This document shows, piece after piece, positions 22,958 to 34,560 of a stretch of DNA of 64,000 bases. Numbering within the stretch: the first letter of the stretch is position 1; every line of letters starts with the position of its first letter. The position numbers and the translations under genes are program-made. The notes under the pieces were generated by a model, which was given only the letters and a program-made list of their open reading frames with translations, did not search any database and was not told where the DNA came from. This stretch comes from Mallotus nudiflorus (lineage: Eukaryota > Streptophyta > Magnoliopsida > Malpighiales > Euphorbiaceae): assembly GCA_947683625.1 (NCBI GenBank), contig CANTUR010000630.1, forward strand, positions 1,116,001 through 1,180,000. The letters are read 5' to 3'.

Positions 22958-25900
22958 TCAAGAAGGAAAGAGATACAGGTAAGAAGCTCGCATCTCAGCT
23001 TCAGTCTCCCACGTATGCTCTTCAACTCTGTCGCTACGCCACAGAACCTTGACCATCGGAATCTGCTTCGATCGCAATTGTCGAACTTGATAATCAACGA
23101 TCGCCACAGGTTCTTCCACAAACGTCAAATCTTCATTCACTTCTACACTGTCGGGCTGCAACACGTGTGAAGGATCTGAGATATACTTCCTCAACATCGA
23201 GATATGAAATACTGGATGCACCTGTGACATACTCGGAGGCAAATCCAACCGATATGCAACAGTGCCAACTCTCTCCAGAATCTCAAACGGTCCAATATAT
23301 CTCGGTGTTAACTTACCCTTCCTGCCAAATCTCATCACACCCTTCATCGGAGATACTTTCAGAAAAATGAAATCTCCAACCTGAAACTCCATATCTCTGC
23401 GCCTAGGATCCGCATAACTCTTCTGTCTACTAACTGCGGTCTCTAATCTACGCTTGATCACGACGACTTTCTCTGCAGCATCCTGAACCATCTCTGGTCC
23501 AGTCAAAGCTCTCTCACCAATCTCATCCCAACTCAACGGGGATCTACACTTCCTTCCATATAACGCCTCATATGGTGCCATGCCAATACTGCTATGGTAG
23601 CTGTTATTATATGCAAACTCAACAAGCGACAAATGATCATCCCAGCTACCTCCCAAATCCAAGACACACATCCTCAACATATCTTCCAGTGTCTGGATCG
23701 TCCTCTCAGACTGACCATCTGTCTGAGGATGAAAAGCAGTACTGAAATCCAACCTAGTGCCCATCACTTCCTGCAACTTCTGCCAAAAACGAGAAGTAAA
23801 CACCGAACCTCTATCTGACACAATGGACACAGGTACTCCATGAAGGCACACAATATGCTTCACATACAACTTCGCCAATCTAGCAACTGAATATGTGGCT
23901 TTCACAGGCAAGAAATGTGCAGACTTCATCAATCTGTCTACAATCACCCAGATGGAATCGTATCCATCCTTCGAACGAGGTAAACCGACCACAAAATCCA
24001 TAGCTATCCTTTCCCACTTCCACTCGGGAATAGGAAGAGGCTGAAGCTTCCCAGAAGGCTTCTGATGTTCGGCTTTCACTTGCTGACACGTCAAGCACTT
24101 AGCAACATAATCAGCAACATCCTTCTTCAATCCATCCCACCAGTATAAATCTCTGATACTGTGGTACATCTTAGTAACACCTGGATGAACGCTGTAGGCT
24201 GTAGAATGTGCTTCCTCTAAGATCTCTTCTCTCAAATCATCCACATCAGGAACACACAATCTACCACTGATCCACAACACACCATCATCATCGAGTGTGA
24301 AATCAGTGAACTTCCCTGCTCTGACATTCTCTGCAAGCTCTTCTAGAATAGGATCTCGGCTCTGAGCTGCTTTAATCCTATCCCTCAGTATAGATCGTAC
24401 TTTAAACTGAGCTAACAGTCCACCTGATCTACTGATCTTCATCATCAGACCTTGATCCACCATCAGATGCAATTCCTGGATCAATGATCTCCTCTCAACA
24501 CCAATGTGAGCAAGACTACCTGAGGACTTCCTACTCAAGGCATCAGCTACCACATTAGCTTTACCCGGATGGTAAAGAATCTCGCAATCATAGTCCTTCA
24601 ACAGTTCCAACCATCTTCTCTGCCTCAGATTCAAATCTCTCTGCTGAAAAATGTACTTAAGGCTCTTGTGATCAGTAAATATCTCACAAGTCACCCCGTA
24701 CAGATAATGTCTCCAAATCTTCAAAGCAAAGATCACTGCAGCCATCTCCAGATCATGTGTGGGATAGTTCTGCTCATGCTTCTTCAACTGCCTCGAAGCA
24801 TAGGCTATCACCCTTCCATTCTGCATCAACACACAACCAAGACCAATTCTAGAGGCATCACAGTAAACTGTGAACTTATCCACACTATTAGGCAAAGCTA
24901 ATACTGGCGCTGTGGTCAGCTTCTCCTTCAACAACTGAAAACTATTCTCACAAGCTTCTGACCACTCAAATCTAACATTCTTCTGAGTCAAGCGAGTCAT
25001 AGGGGCTGCTATCCTGGAAAAATCCTGCACAAACCGCCTATAATACCCGGCTAAACCCAGAAAACTCCAAATCTCAGTAACTGAAGTAGGTCTAGGCCAC
25101 TCAGATACTGCCTCAACCTTCTGTGGATCAACCTGAATACCTTCTTTAGACACTACGTGTCCAAGAAAAGAAACACTCTCCATCCAGAAATCACACTTCG
25201 AGAATTTAGCATAAAGCTGATGATCTCTCAGTGTCTGTAGTACAATCCTCAAATGATATACGTGCTCTTCCATACTCCTCGAATATACTAGTATATTATC
25301 AATGAAGACTACTATAAACTGATCCACATACGGTCTGAATACTCTGTTCATCAGGTCCATAAAAGCTGCTGGTGCATTAGTCAAACCAAAAGACATCACC
25401 AGAAACTCATAATGGCCATATCTAGTGCGGAAAGCTGTCTTAGGAATATCAGTTTCACTGATCCGCAGCTGATGATAACCCGACCTCAAGTCGACCTTAG
25501 AAAAGAACTGTGCACCCTGGAGCTGATCAAATAAATCATCAATCCTCGGGAGAGGATACTTGTTCTTCACTGTCACCTTATTCAGCTCTCTATAGTCAAT
25601 GCACAGTCTCAGGGTACCATCCTTCTTCTTCACAAACAGGACTGGTGCACCCCAAGGGGAAACACTAGGTCTGATAAAACCTTTCTCCAACAACTCTTGC
25701 AATTGCTCCTTTAACTCTCTCAACTCTGCAGGAGCCATACGATAAGGTGGCATAGATATAGGAGTAATACCTGGGACCACATCTATACAGAACTCAATCT
25801 CTTTATGAGGTGGTAAACCTGGCAACTCCTCGGGAAAAACATCAGGAAACTCACAAGCAACCGGAACATCTGTGAGTGACAACTTCTCCACTGACGTATC

Positions 25901-26485
25901 CCTGACCAATGCCAAAAACCCCTGACAACCTTTCCTCAACAACTTCCTAGCTGATATAGCAGAAATAAGATTCTGAGGTGCTGAACTCCTATCACCAACA
26001 AACTTAAATTCTACTTCATCAGGAATTCTGAAAGTCACCTCCTTATTCCTGCAATCTACCACGGCAAAGTGCTGAGATAACCAATCCATTCCCAAAATAA
26101 CATCAAACTCCATCACATCCAACAAAATCAAATCGGCGGATAATTCTCTATCTCTCACGAGAACTGGACAACCAGAAAGAACAATATCGGTGTCCAAGGA
26201 ATCGCTCAGAGGAGTGGCAACAGACAAAGGAAAAGCCATCCTCGAAGCTTGCCAACAAGATTTAGAAGCAAAAATAGGAGAAACAAACGAATGTGTGGCA
26301 CCCGGATCAAACAAAACCAAAGCATCCAGGTAACAAACAGAAAGAATACCTGCCACGACTGCATTAGATGCCTGAGCATCCTGCTGAGTCAGATGGAAGA
26401 CTCTGGCCTGACCTTGACCTCCCTGCTGACTGGTAGAAGCCTGGCCAACACCTCTGGCACCTCCTCTAGTACCTCTACCACGACT
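22958..26485 (-). CDS. pol: Pol polyprotein (protease, RT, RNase H, integrase, chromodomain-like tail)
   Basis: An uninterrupted frame of about 1175 codons follows the gag stop codons in the same frame. Residues below count from the GTG at 26356. Protease: LFDPGATHSF at 16-25, with Asp-Pro-Gly where Asp-Ser/Thr-Gly is usual. RT: LCIDYRELN, YPLPRIDDLF, and the catalytic box FIDN at 351-354, with the second Asp replaced by Asn. RNase H: CDAS, DLEMAA, TDHKSL and ADALSRKS, all acidic residues present. Integrase: zinc-binding HSTAYSVHPG with CLTC, then the D,D,E residues in MDFVVGL, SDRGSVF and GQSERTIQ. C-terminus: EEHTWETEAEMR, a chromodomain-like module thought to target chromatin. The FIDN change should abolish polymerisation. 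Confidence 0.9.
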   Translation of the reverse strand, partial: SRGRGTRGGARGVGQASTSQQGGQGQARVFHLTQQDAQASNAVVAGILSVCYLDALVLFDPGATHSFVSPIFASKSCWQASRMAFPLSVATPLSDSLDTDIVLSGCPVLVRDRELSADLILLDVMEFDVILGMDWLSQHFAVVDCRNKEVTFRIPDEVEFKFVGDRSSAPQNLISAISARKLLRKGCQGFLALVRDTSVEKLSLTDVPVACEFPDVFPEELPGLPPHKEIEFCIDVVPGITPISMPPYRMAPAELRELKEQLQELLEKGFIRPSVSPWGAPVLFVKKKDGTLRLCIDYRELNKVTVKNKYPLPRIDDLFDQLQGAQFFSKVDLRSGYHQLRISETDIPKTAFRTRYGHYEFLVMSFGLTNAPAAFMDLMNRVFRPYVDQFIVVFIDNILVYSRSMEEHVYHLRIVLQTLRDHQLYAKFSKCDFWMESVSFLGHVVSKEGIQVDPQKVEAVSEWPRPTSVTEIWSFLGLAGYYRRFVQDFSRIAAPMTRLTQKNVRFEWSEACENSFQLLKEKLTTAPVLALPNSVDKFTVYCDASRIGLGCVLMQNGRVIAYASRQLKKHEQNYPTHDLEMAAVIFALKIWRHYLYGVTCEIFTDHKSLKYIFQQRDLNLRQRRWLELLKDYDCEILYHPGKANVVADALSRKSSGSLAHIGVERRSLIQELHLMVDQGLMMKISRSGGLLAQFKVRSILRDRIKAAQSRDPILEELAENVRAGKFTDFTLDDDGVLWISGRLCVPDVDDLREEILEEAHSTAYSVHPGVTKMYHSIRDLYWWDGLKKDVADYVAKCLTCQQVKAEHQKPSGKLQPLPIPEWKWERIAMDFVVGLPRSKDGYDSIWVIVDRLMKSAHFLPVKATYSVARLAKLYVKHIVCLHGVPVSIVSDRGSVFTSRFWQKLQEVMGTRLDFSTAFHPQTDGQSERTIQTLEDMLRMCVLDLGGSWDDHLSLVEFAYNNSYHSSIGMAPYEALYGRKCRSPLSWDEIGERALTGPEMVQDAAEKVVVIKRRLETAVSRQKSYADPRRRDMEFQVGDFIFLKVSPMKGVMRFGRKGKLTPRYIGPFEILERVGTVAYRLDLPPSMSQVHPVFHISMLRKYISDPSHVLQPDSVEVNEDLTFVEEPVAIVDYQVRQLRSKQIPMVKVLWRSDRVEEHTWETEAEMRASYLYLFPS

Positions 26486-26491
26486 CTACTA
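26486..26491 (-). other. Tandem UAG codons between gag and pol
   Basis: On the minus strand the gag frame reads CCA TAG TAG AGT CGT and then continues without interruption into pol. In the decayed relative at 51730-56559 the aligned site reads TAG CAG AGT CAA. A single-frame gag-UAG-pol layout allows Gag excess by termination with rare readthrough, but two C-to-T changes would also give it. Confidence 0.6.
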
Positions 26492-27709
26492 TGGAACAAA
26501 CTGAGTAGAACTCTGATGCTGGGCTGGTGGTAACTGAAATGGCACGGGCGCTGCACTAGCAATCGATTGCTGTGGGAATCGCGGAATCTGCTGCTGCTGA
26601 TACCCAGAATAAGGACACGATCTGGTAAAATGTCCTGTCTGTCCGCATCTGAAGCATGTCAGTGGTGTCAGATAATACGGTCCCTGATGGACTCTACCAC
26701 AAGTCTGACAAACACTGGCCGCTGATCCAGAACTACGACCACTGCTGCTGCTCGAAGCACCTGATCCAAATCTGAACGATCTACGCTGACCTCCACGGCC
26801 ATGTCTACTGCTTCGATGCACTCGCTGCTGCTGTCTCTGACTCTGCTGAGTCAAACCTCGCTGCTGACTACTCGAACCAACATGAAAACTCGAATACGGA
26901 GTAGCCTGCGATCCACTCGACTGAACTCCCAACTGGTAGTAATCAGGCATTGCTCCCTGCCTAACTAATCTCAGCTCGATCTCTTTAGCTAGCTCAATCA
27001 CAGACTCCAGAGTAAGACCTGCTGTAGGCATACCAGCAAAAGCTGAACCCAAACCAGTAACATACGTAGTAACAGCGAAATACTGATCTCGCATCAGATC
27101 TTCAGCATATCTACCCAGACGAAGAAACTCTCGGGTATACTCCTCTACAGATCGATCTCCACGAGAAATACTAGTCAAACGAAGACGATAGCTCAAACGA
27201 AGAGGCTCTAGATAAAATCTCCTCATGAATCGCTCTCGAAACTGAGCCCATGTCATCGTCATCATATAAGGCTGGATCATCTGAATGAACCAATCTAAAG
27301 CTGGTCCCTCGACAAACAACTCAACAATCATAATCCGCTGGTACTCGGTATGAGCAGTCCGAGTCCTAGTCTCAATCGCATGTAGAAAATCTAAAGGATC
27401 AGAAGTACCATCAAAAGCAATCCTGCCAACTCTGGCATAGAACAAAGTTGCCTCAGGGTCAGACATACCCTGCTGATAGGCAGGCTGAACAGGCTGAACA
27501 ACTGGAGGAACAGGAACATCAAACTCAGGCTCAACAGGCTCCTCGTCCTGTAACTCTCTCTGCCTACGGCGACCTGCCGCTCCTCGAGGTCTACCTCTGC
27601 CACGACCTCTACGCCTAACTGGTGGCTCAGGAGGTAAAACCTCATCCTGAAAAGACTCATCATCCTCGGCCTCAACGACCGGTGGAGCGACACGCGCTCG
27701 CCTCCTCAT
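26489..27709 (-). CDS. gag: Gag polyprotein
   Basis: A 406-residue capsid/nucleocapsid protein from ATG at 27709 to the UAG at 26489-26491. The N-terminus is acidic, then basic (RRRGRGRGRPRG). A retrotransposon-gag core follows (FDGTSDPLDFLHAIE, LDWFIQMI, FRERFMRRFY, EEYTREFLRLGRYAEDL). A Gln/Ser/Gly-rich linker leads to a CCHC zinc knuckle, CFRCGQTGHFTRSC, which binds RNA. The order is typical of Tekay-like elements. Gag packages the element RNA into cytoplasmic particles. The frame carries no disabling change apart from its terminal UAG, whose role is uncertain. Confidence 0.9.
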   Translation of the reverse strand: MRRRARVAPPVVEAEDDESFQDEVLPPEPPVRRRGRGRGRPRGAAGRRRQRELQDEEPVEPEFDVPVPPVVQPVQPAYQQGMSDPEATLFYARVGRIAFDGTSDPLDFLHAIETRTRTAHTEYQRIMIVELFVEGPALDWFIQMIQPYMMTMTWAQFRERFMRRFYLEPLRLSYRLRLTSISRGDRSVEEYTREFLRLGRYAEDLMRDQYFAVTTYVTGLGSAFAGMPTAGLTLESVIELAKEIELRLVRQGAMPDYYQLGVQSSGSQATPYSSFHVGSSSQQRGLTQQSQRQQQRVHRSSRHGRGGQRRSFRFGSGASSSSSGRSSGSAASVCQTCGRVHQGPYYLTPLTCFRCGQTGHFTRSCPYSGYQQQQIPRFPQQSIASAAPVPFQLPPAQHQSSTQFVP

Positions 27710-27907
27710 TCTGAAAAGACAAACGGAAAGATTCAGACAAAACAGACAATGGAGGAATAACGCTGAAAACTACAGCAAGGAATACTCATCAAGACATACT
27801 CGAACCTAATACACTGCAGTAGTCCAACAGAAAACACAACTTTAAAACTAGGGCCACAACTCACATAACTAAGCCCTGACACAGAACTCCACTCTGATAC
27901 GAACTTC

Positions 27908-27919
27908 GCTCTGATACCA
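27908..27919 (-). other. Primer-binding site, tRNA-iMet
   Basis: The minus strand reads TGGTATCAGAGC four bases inside the 5' LTR, exactly complementary to the initiator tRNA-Met 3' end. A partial second copy, GTATCAGAGT, lies about 18 bp further in (27891-27900). Confidence 0.9.
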
Positions 27920-27923
27920 ACTT

Positions 27924-30900
27924 TGTCACGACCCAAAACAGGGGCCATGACCGGCGCTAGGGAACGGGAATTCTTTCGAATCCGGAACCCGTAGCAAGCC
28001 TAAAAATAAAATAAAGCATGCCATAATAACAATAAAATATAATATGCAGCGGAAATAAAAATCATAATATCATAATATTATCCATATCAACTGGATTTAC
28101 TTCAAAACTCATCTCATCACATATATATAATATTTAATACTAATCCAGTTTCAACATAATACATCTCTTTAAAATAAAGTACATAAAATCCAATACTTTA
28201 ATTTACAACTACTGCAGTGTCTAGATAAAATAAATAAGACTCAAGTAGACAATTTACATAAAGAAGCCGGGGCGGAAGAAATCCGGCGTACCGACCTGCT
28301 ACTGAGGTCTGAGGAAGTTGACTCTCCTGAAAAATAGTCAACGGAGGGGAGTCAGACCTCACTGAGTGAATTACTATAATATATATACATACACTCTAAG
28401 TGATAATGCATACAGTCAACAGTATATATATATCTAATATATATACAGGCAAATACACACAAATGCAGAAAAATCATTTTTTATATATTTTACTGAAAAA
28501 TCCCAATTTATGAAGGATCACATAGAACCCTAGAATATCGCAACCTCAGAAAATAGTGTTAAACAACACTCTGGCCATACAGGCTCACTTATTCCAAATA
28601 TATCCACTTAATCCATTTGGACAGTAGACTGGCCCCGAGACACTAAGTCAACCGAGCTCCAGCAGTCTAACTGCCAGTGTGATTGGCCCCGAGACACTTG
28701 GTCAACCGAGCTCCAGCAATCACACCCACAAACCACATCTCACATATCAAATAATCATATCAAATCAATATCCACAAATAGTTAGTAATATAGCCTAAAG
28801 CTATAGGCGTACCGGTACGTACTCGGTCCTAGTGCTGCCCACTAGGTAGCACGTTCTATTGATATCCTTCATTAATAAATAATAAAACATTCATTCACAA
28901 ATACATGATGCATGAATTTAAATAAATCAACAATATAAACCATATATATACTGGAAATATACCAAACATAAACCAGGTATATTTTGAGTATATATATGTC
29001 AAATAAATCCAATCAAATCATGAATTAAACTAAAAATATATTTAAAAACATTTTAAATATATTTTATTAATAAAACATGTATATAATTTATTATATACCA
29101 AAAATATACCAAAAATATACTTGAATATAAATCACATTATTTATGCATATTCAGTCAAAATAAAACATGCATTTCCTAAATCATGCATCCTAAGCATATA
29201 TATATAATATAGTAACTCACCTAATGCGCTCCACGAGACAGGTCCGACGGGCCTGGTCCACTAGCCCTCGGTCTCGGCGCAACTAAACAAGCAATAAATA
29301 ACCGACATTAGAATAAACCTAACAGAAATCCTAGAATTCAATCTAGAGTATTAAAATACGGAATCGAAAATTAGGGTTCGACTGGATATCACGTTTTACG
29401 AGAATTCTACCGAAAATCCGACAGAACCTCCCCTGTAAAACGGACATCTCTCTACTCAAAAGAGTAGAGCCGACCCTGCAAAGAAACACACTTCGAAAAA
29501 CGAGCTCAACACAATCAAAATCCCACGGTCGGACTCCAGACTACCGACCGGGATCCACAACACAGAACAATTCAGGAAATACCAAAAATATCCTTAAATC
29601 ACAGAAATACATTTTATAAATAAAAATTACATAATTGACCTTGAAACACTATAAAAACCGATTAAAACTCATTTTATTAGAAAAACCGTATATTATATAT
29701 ATAATTGAAAATAATTCCCGAAAAATAGTTTTAATTAGTTAAAAATACTAAATAATTTGTAGAAATCATTTTTATACCTTAAATAAATATTAAAACCAAT
29801 TAAATTACATTTTTAGACAATTTAGGGTAAAATTACCAAAATACCCCTATATATATAAATATACTTAAATTACTTCAAAAATTCACCAAAAATCATACAA
29901 TTATCCAAAATTAATTTTCTCAACATATTTATCAATAATATTAATAATTAAACCCAATTAACCAATTAAATTCAAATAAAAACACAATTAACCTAATTTT
30001 CCAAAATCACCTAAACTTCAATAATTAAAAATAAATACTTAGAAATTCATAAAAATTCCAAATAAATTCCTATAATTCATTTCAACACCTAATTCAACCA
30101 TAAACTCCAATTTCATAATTTAAATAATTAATTTCCGAAAATTAGAAAATAATATTAAAATATTCAAAAATACCCAAAAATCCAAACAATCTCCAAAAAT
30201 TCTACAAAAATTCATAAATGTAGATTAAGCTACTAGGAACAACATTTGTGAAGGAATTAAGCATGAATCAATCAAGAAAAATTCGAAAAAAATCGAAAAC
30301 CCTAATAGGCCGAATTTGACAAATCGAAAACTAAGCAATTCTAGACCATTTTAGCTCAAACCAAAGCTAGAATAACACTCACCGGAGCTCAAGGAGAAGA
30401 AAGAGACCGGCGGTGTCGAAAACGATGGCCGGAATCGGCGTGATCGACGGTGAGTTGATTTTCGGCTTCTCCGGCCAAAATCACTCTCCCGACGCCGGAA
30501 ACGGCCTCCACAGGCGGCGAAACTGGTCGGGGAAGATGGTGGCACACCGGACGGCACACCCATGGTGAAGGAATGGCACGGCAGCGACCGAAAATGGTGA
30601 GGGAACGATCGGAGAAGAAGAAGAAGAAGAAGAAACTGTCGGGGGCAAAATGGTAATTTTGCAAATTCTTTTGATTTTTAATGTATATATGTATATATAT
30701 ATACTTTATACTTTATATTAAAATAATATTAAATTACACACATCAAATATACACCACACACATTAAAATATTAATATTTTAATAATTTATACCAAATAAA
30801 ATTAATTAAATAACAATTAAAACAATTAAATACTTAATAAAATATTAGGGAAATAATAAACCCTAATTAAATAAATATACACACACATGCTTTATTTAAT

Positions 30901-31160
30901 AATTTAAAAATATGTATGAGTTCATGCAAGTCCGTAAATACATCTAAAATAATTAATAATATATTGTTTACGTGAAAATTTCCCCGAAAATGCAAGTCCC
31001 GGGAAAATTTTACGTAAAACACTGAAAATAATAGACAATAATTAAAATAGGTTTAAAATACATATCAACTCATAAAAATATCATAATATATATACAAAAA
31101 TTATTAACACTGCATATCCCGGTACAGTGTAAAAATATTTTAAAAACACGGGATATTACA
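27924..31160 (-). repeat. 5' LTR of the intact gypsy element
   Basis: Partner of 19673-22909, same length. The minus strand starts TGTAATATCCCGTG at 31160 and ends GTCGTGACA at 27924. The hairpin modules are again present (for example 29450-29469). Confidence 0.93.
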
Positions 31161-31165
31161 GGGGT

Positions 31166-31694
31166 ATAAGAGTGTCTAAAGTTATTAATGAATTTGCGAT
31201 GGAAGTGCTTGCATTTGGATGTGACACTATTAATCGCAAAACTGAGACTTTCACTCTTTGCTGCTGCTCTTACAACTTCCTTCTCTAGTATCTCGATCTC
31301 CATTGATTAAGCCTTTAAAAGTATTGAGAATATAGAAATTTTTTTGTATCCAATCTATTTTTAACCAAAGAGTCTCTCTTTCAAATTTCCACAAGGTCAT
31401 TTGTGAGGTAAGAACAACATCAACCAGTGTCTCCCATGAACAACAACCATATTGTAGCTTCAAACATGGCCTTTATGTGCATCTAGGTAAAGAACTGAAT
31501 ATTTTATATTAAAAGTGAATTATTAAGTTTGATTATTCGTGAAATTTAATTTAAAATTAATTAGGAATTTAAATGTGAATTTTCTTTTAATCTATTTTAT
31601 TTATATTAAGTGGGGATTTCTAAATTTGATTAATTTTATTAAATTGGTGTTAACAAAAAATTTAATTTAATTTTAAGAGTATATTTTATACATG

Positions 31695-31734
<40 letters not shown>

Positions 31735-31774
31735 ATTATTGGTGTGAATTTTTTTAATATAATATTCCTAATGG
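31166..31774 (-). other. Unidentified sequence, right of the intact gypsy element
   Basis: Continuation of 19370-19672 across the insertion. The minus strand encodes MEIEILEKEVVRAAAKSESL and then FAINSVTSKCKHFHRKF, which reads through the original gypsy target site, so it is older than the insertion. It could be a captured or decayed host exon; no family is recognised. 31500-31774 is AT-rich with a TA/GT microsatellite at about 31698-31732. Confidence 0.3.
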
Positions 31775-34485
31775 GTGTACTTTTGCATTTTTATAACAAA
31801 TAAAAATAAAAATAATAAAAATAAAATATTTTTTTTTATCTTTTTCTTTCTTTTTATTTATCTTTTTTCTTCTTTATTTTCTTCTCCTTCTTCTTCCTCT
31901 CCTCCCTCCCGCTATTGTCAGATCACGCCACCACTACCTTACTGTCACCACCACCACGTCGCACCACCATTTCTAGTGTCACCACCACTTGCAAGCCATC
32001 CTTTTTACTTCCGGCATCCTCAGCTCCTCCCTTTGCTCGATTTCTTCTCCTTAGCGAAATCTGCCCTTGAATGCCGGTGAGGATTCCAGTAATTTCAGGT
32101 GGAGCTCGATAGCTCAATCTCTTCCTCTCCTCTTGAGCATCGATTCCCCCAAGGTAATTCACTCAATCACCACTGAATTCAACTTTGATTTTGTGAAATT
32201 TGTTATAGGTTTTAGTTTTCAATTTTTATTATTGAGTTTAAATTTAGTTAATTTATGTTAAATTGACTTAAGATTATTGAAATTGATGTTATAAGCTTTC
32301 CAAATATGTATTTAGATTTAATTTTGGAGATAATATTTGAAATGGTACTATTCTGGGGCTCGGGTTATTGTTCCGGTACAGTCTCGAACAATAAATTTTA
32401 TATTTTTAATATTTTATATTTTTAATAAATTTTAATAATTATTTTGAGAAAGTTTCATGAAGGAAGTTTATTAAAATTGTGTACTTAATTTTTACTATAA
32501 ATTTTGAATGTTTATGCCAAAATTTAATTTTTGGAAAAATAATTATAAATTAGTAATTTTTATTAATTTAAGTAAAATATTGATAATTATGATGTTTTAG
32601 ATAGATTTTGAGTAATAATAGTATTAAAATAATTTTTATAATTTATTTCCTATTTTTAGCTAATTAATATTAATTTTCATAAAATAATAGAATAATAAAC
32701 TTAGTTATTGTTTTTAAGCTTAAATAAGCTATTTGTTGATTTTGTGATATATTTAAGTAATTTAAATAGTTATTTGCAATCAATATTATTTAATTGTAAA
32801 ATTTGAATTAAGTATGTTTATTGACGAAAATTTAAATATAAACTAGAAGTTTACTATTTATTGAAAAATAAATATGTTTTATGTTTCGTTATGAAAATAA
32901 ATGAATTTGTGGTATTTAAATGAAATTCTATGATTTTTGGTGATTTTAAAGAAAATTATATTATTTTATTATTTATGTGAGTTATGGTTCTCAGTTGGGA
33001 ATTCAATGCAGTTCGAGGGCCCAATCTGAGACTAATGATTGTGTGAATATTCAAAGTGTATTTTCGTGCAGAAAAGACTCTATTTTTAGTAGAGAAATGT
33101 CTATTTTACAGAGAATAATCTGTCAAATTTTTAGTAGATTTCGCATAAAATGTGACATTGATCTGTGTTGAATTTCTAGTTTTAATTGACTTTGTGTCTT
33201 TGGTCGAGTCAGTTTTGTCAATTTTATAGTTTTTTTTATAATTTCTGAGAATTTTCATGAATTTATTTTATTTTCAAGTATATTTTAAATAACTATTATT
33301 TATTTTAGAAAACTCTAGGATTTGAGCAATAGCACCTGGGTAGCAGAGAACATATCGCCCAATACGCTCAACTTATGAGTTAATTTTATGAAATGTGTGT
33401 TGTGTGTGTTTTTATTATATTTTCAAATAATTAAATATAATAAAGAAATGACTAAATAATTAATTTATGAATATATTTATATTGTTATATGCATGATCAT
33501 TTCTTTTATATTTGCGAGTAGAAATTGAAAACATGTTTAAAGGAAATTTATTTTGTGATGTTTTATTTGATTATTATTTAATCATTTAATTATTTATTAT
33601 TTAATGATTTATTTATTTATTTTATTTAATGATTTATTTATTTATTTTATTTAATTATTTATAATTTAAATTGATTTGGAGATAATAGTAAAATGTACTA
33701 CTTAGTGGGTGTCACTAGGACCATGTGTGCACAGGTAATATCTCAGTATATGCTTAAATTGTGAAATAGGCTCTGTGGAGTGTCTGCTCTTGGGCAAGTG
33801 TAAATGATTAAAGATTGGTGGAGCTAGTGCTCTTGGGTCGGATAAAAGGAAGTAACTCGGTTGAGCTTGCTCTTGAGACATCAATATGAAATAAGTGAAA
33901 TGACTGTGACAATAATTCAATTGAGTTTGCTCTCGGGATGACGGTCACTTAGATTAAAGAGAGCCGAAAAGCTATTAGAATTTGAGTTTAGGTGCTCTAC
34001 CAAACTTTTCGTCAAAATAATTATTTTATATATTTTCTTACAGGAATTTCATATTAAATTGATTTAAGAATTATAAATATATTTTATTTAAATATTACTG
34101 TAAAAAGGAAATGATTTTAATGATTATGAATACTTTATTTACAATTATTTTGAAAAGGCGTTTTAACAAATGTTTTTATAAACTAACATGCATTTTATAG
34201 AATTAATTCTCTGTGAGGTTTAATTCCCCTGAACTTATTTTTTTTAGGACCTCACAGTCAACTTCTTAGTGTTCCTTATCTGCACTAGGTTTGTTCTTCA
34301 CCGGCTGCACTATGTATGTTGGACTGATATATGTAATGTATAATTAAATTATAGACACCACAGTAGTTATCTATGAACTTGTATTATTTGTATTCTAAAT
34401 TGAAATGATATTGTATTTAAAAAATATTATTATATGTATTTAACATTGTGCATTTATTATTGGTTTATTATCGGTTTATTATTAG
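31775..34485 (+). repeat. LTR family 3, copy A (5' end unclear)
   Basis: A 2.7-kb plus-strand LTR-like unit that aligns along its length with 34561-37079 and 40346-40573. It has the same CT-rich patch, hairpin H1 (33078-33094), hairpin H2 (33701-33719) and a terminal GTGCATTTATTATTGG block. The TGTAA start expected of this LTR type is missing, and the end passes into unrelated sequence at about 34485, so this is a truncated copy. Confidence 0.6.
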
Positions 34486-34560
34486 GTTGATAGGTGATTA
34501 GAGTGAGCCCTTGTGGGATCGATATTTTTTATACTACTTGACGATACTGTGCACTTACGG
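34486..34560 (+). other. Linker between LTR copies A and B
   Basis: Contains TGGGATCGATATTTTTTATA followed by TGTGCACTTACGG, words reminiscent of the LTR ends of Athila/Tat-type elements. It may be a small fragment of a different retroelement. Confidence 0.3.

Larger units (their letters stand above)
19673..31160 (-). mobile_element. Full-length Tekay/Del-like Ty3/Gypsy retrotransposon
   Basis: An 11,488-bp element with two LTRs of identical length (3237 bp), a tRNA-iMet primer-binding site, gag, pol and a polypurine tract. The 5-bp target duplication GGGGT is at 19668-19672 and 31161-31165. Gag and pol lie in one frame, separated by two UAG codons. Domain order is gag, protease, RT, RNase H, integrase, chromodomain-like tail, as in Tekay/Del chromoviruses. 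I counted about 19 LTR differences by eye, about 0.6 percent, which indicates a geologically recent insertion. The reverse-transcriptase active site is altered (see pol), so this copy is probably not autonomous. Confidence 0.93.
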
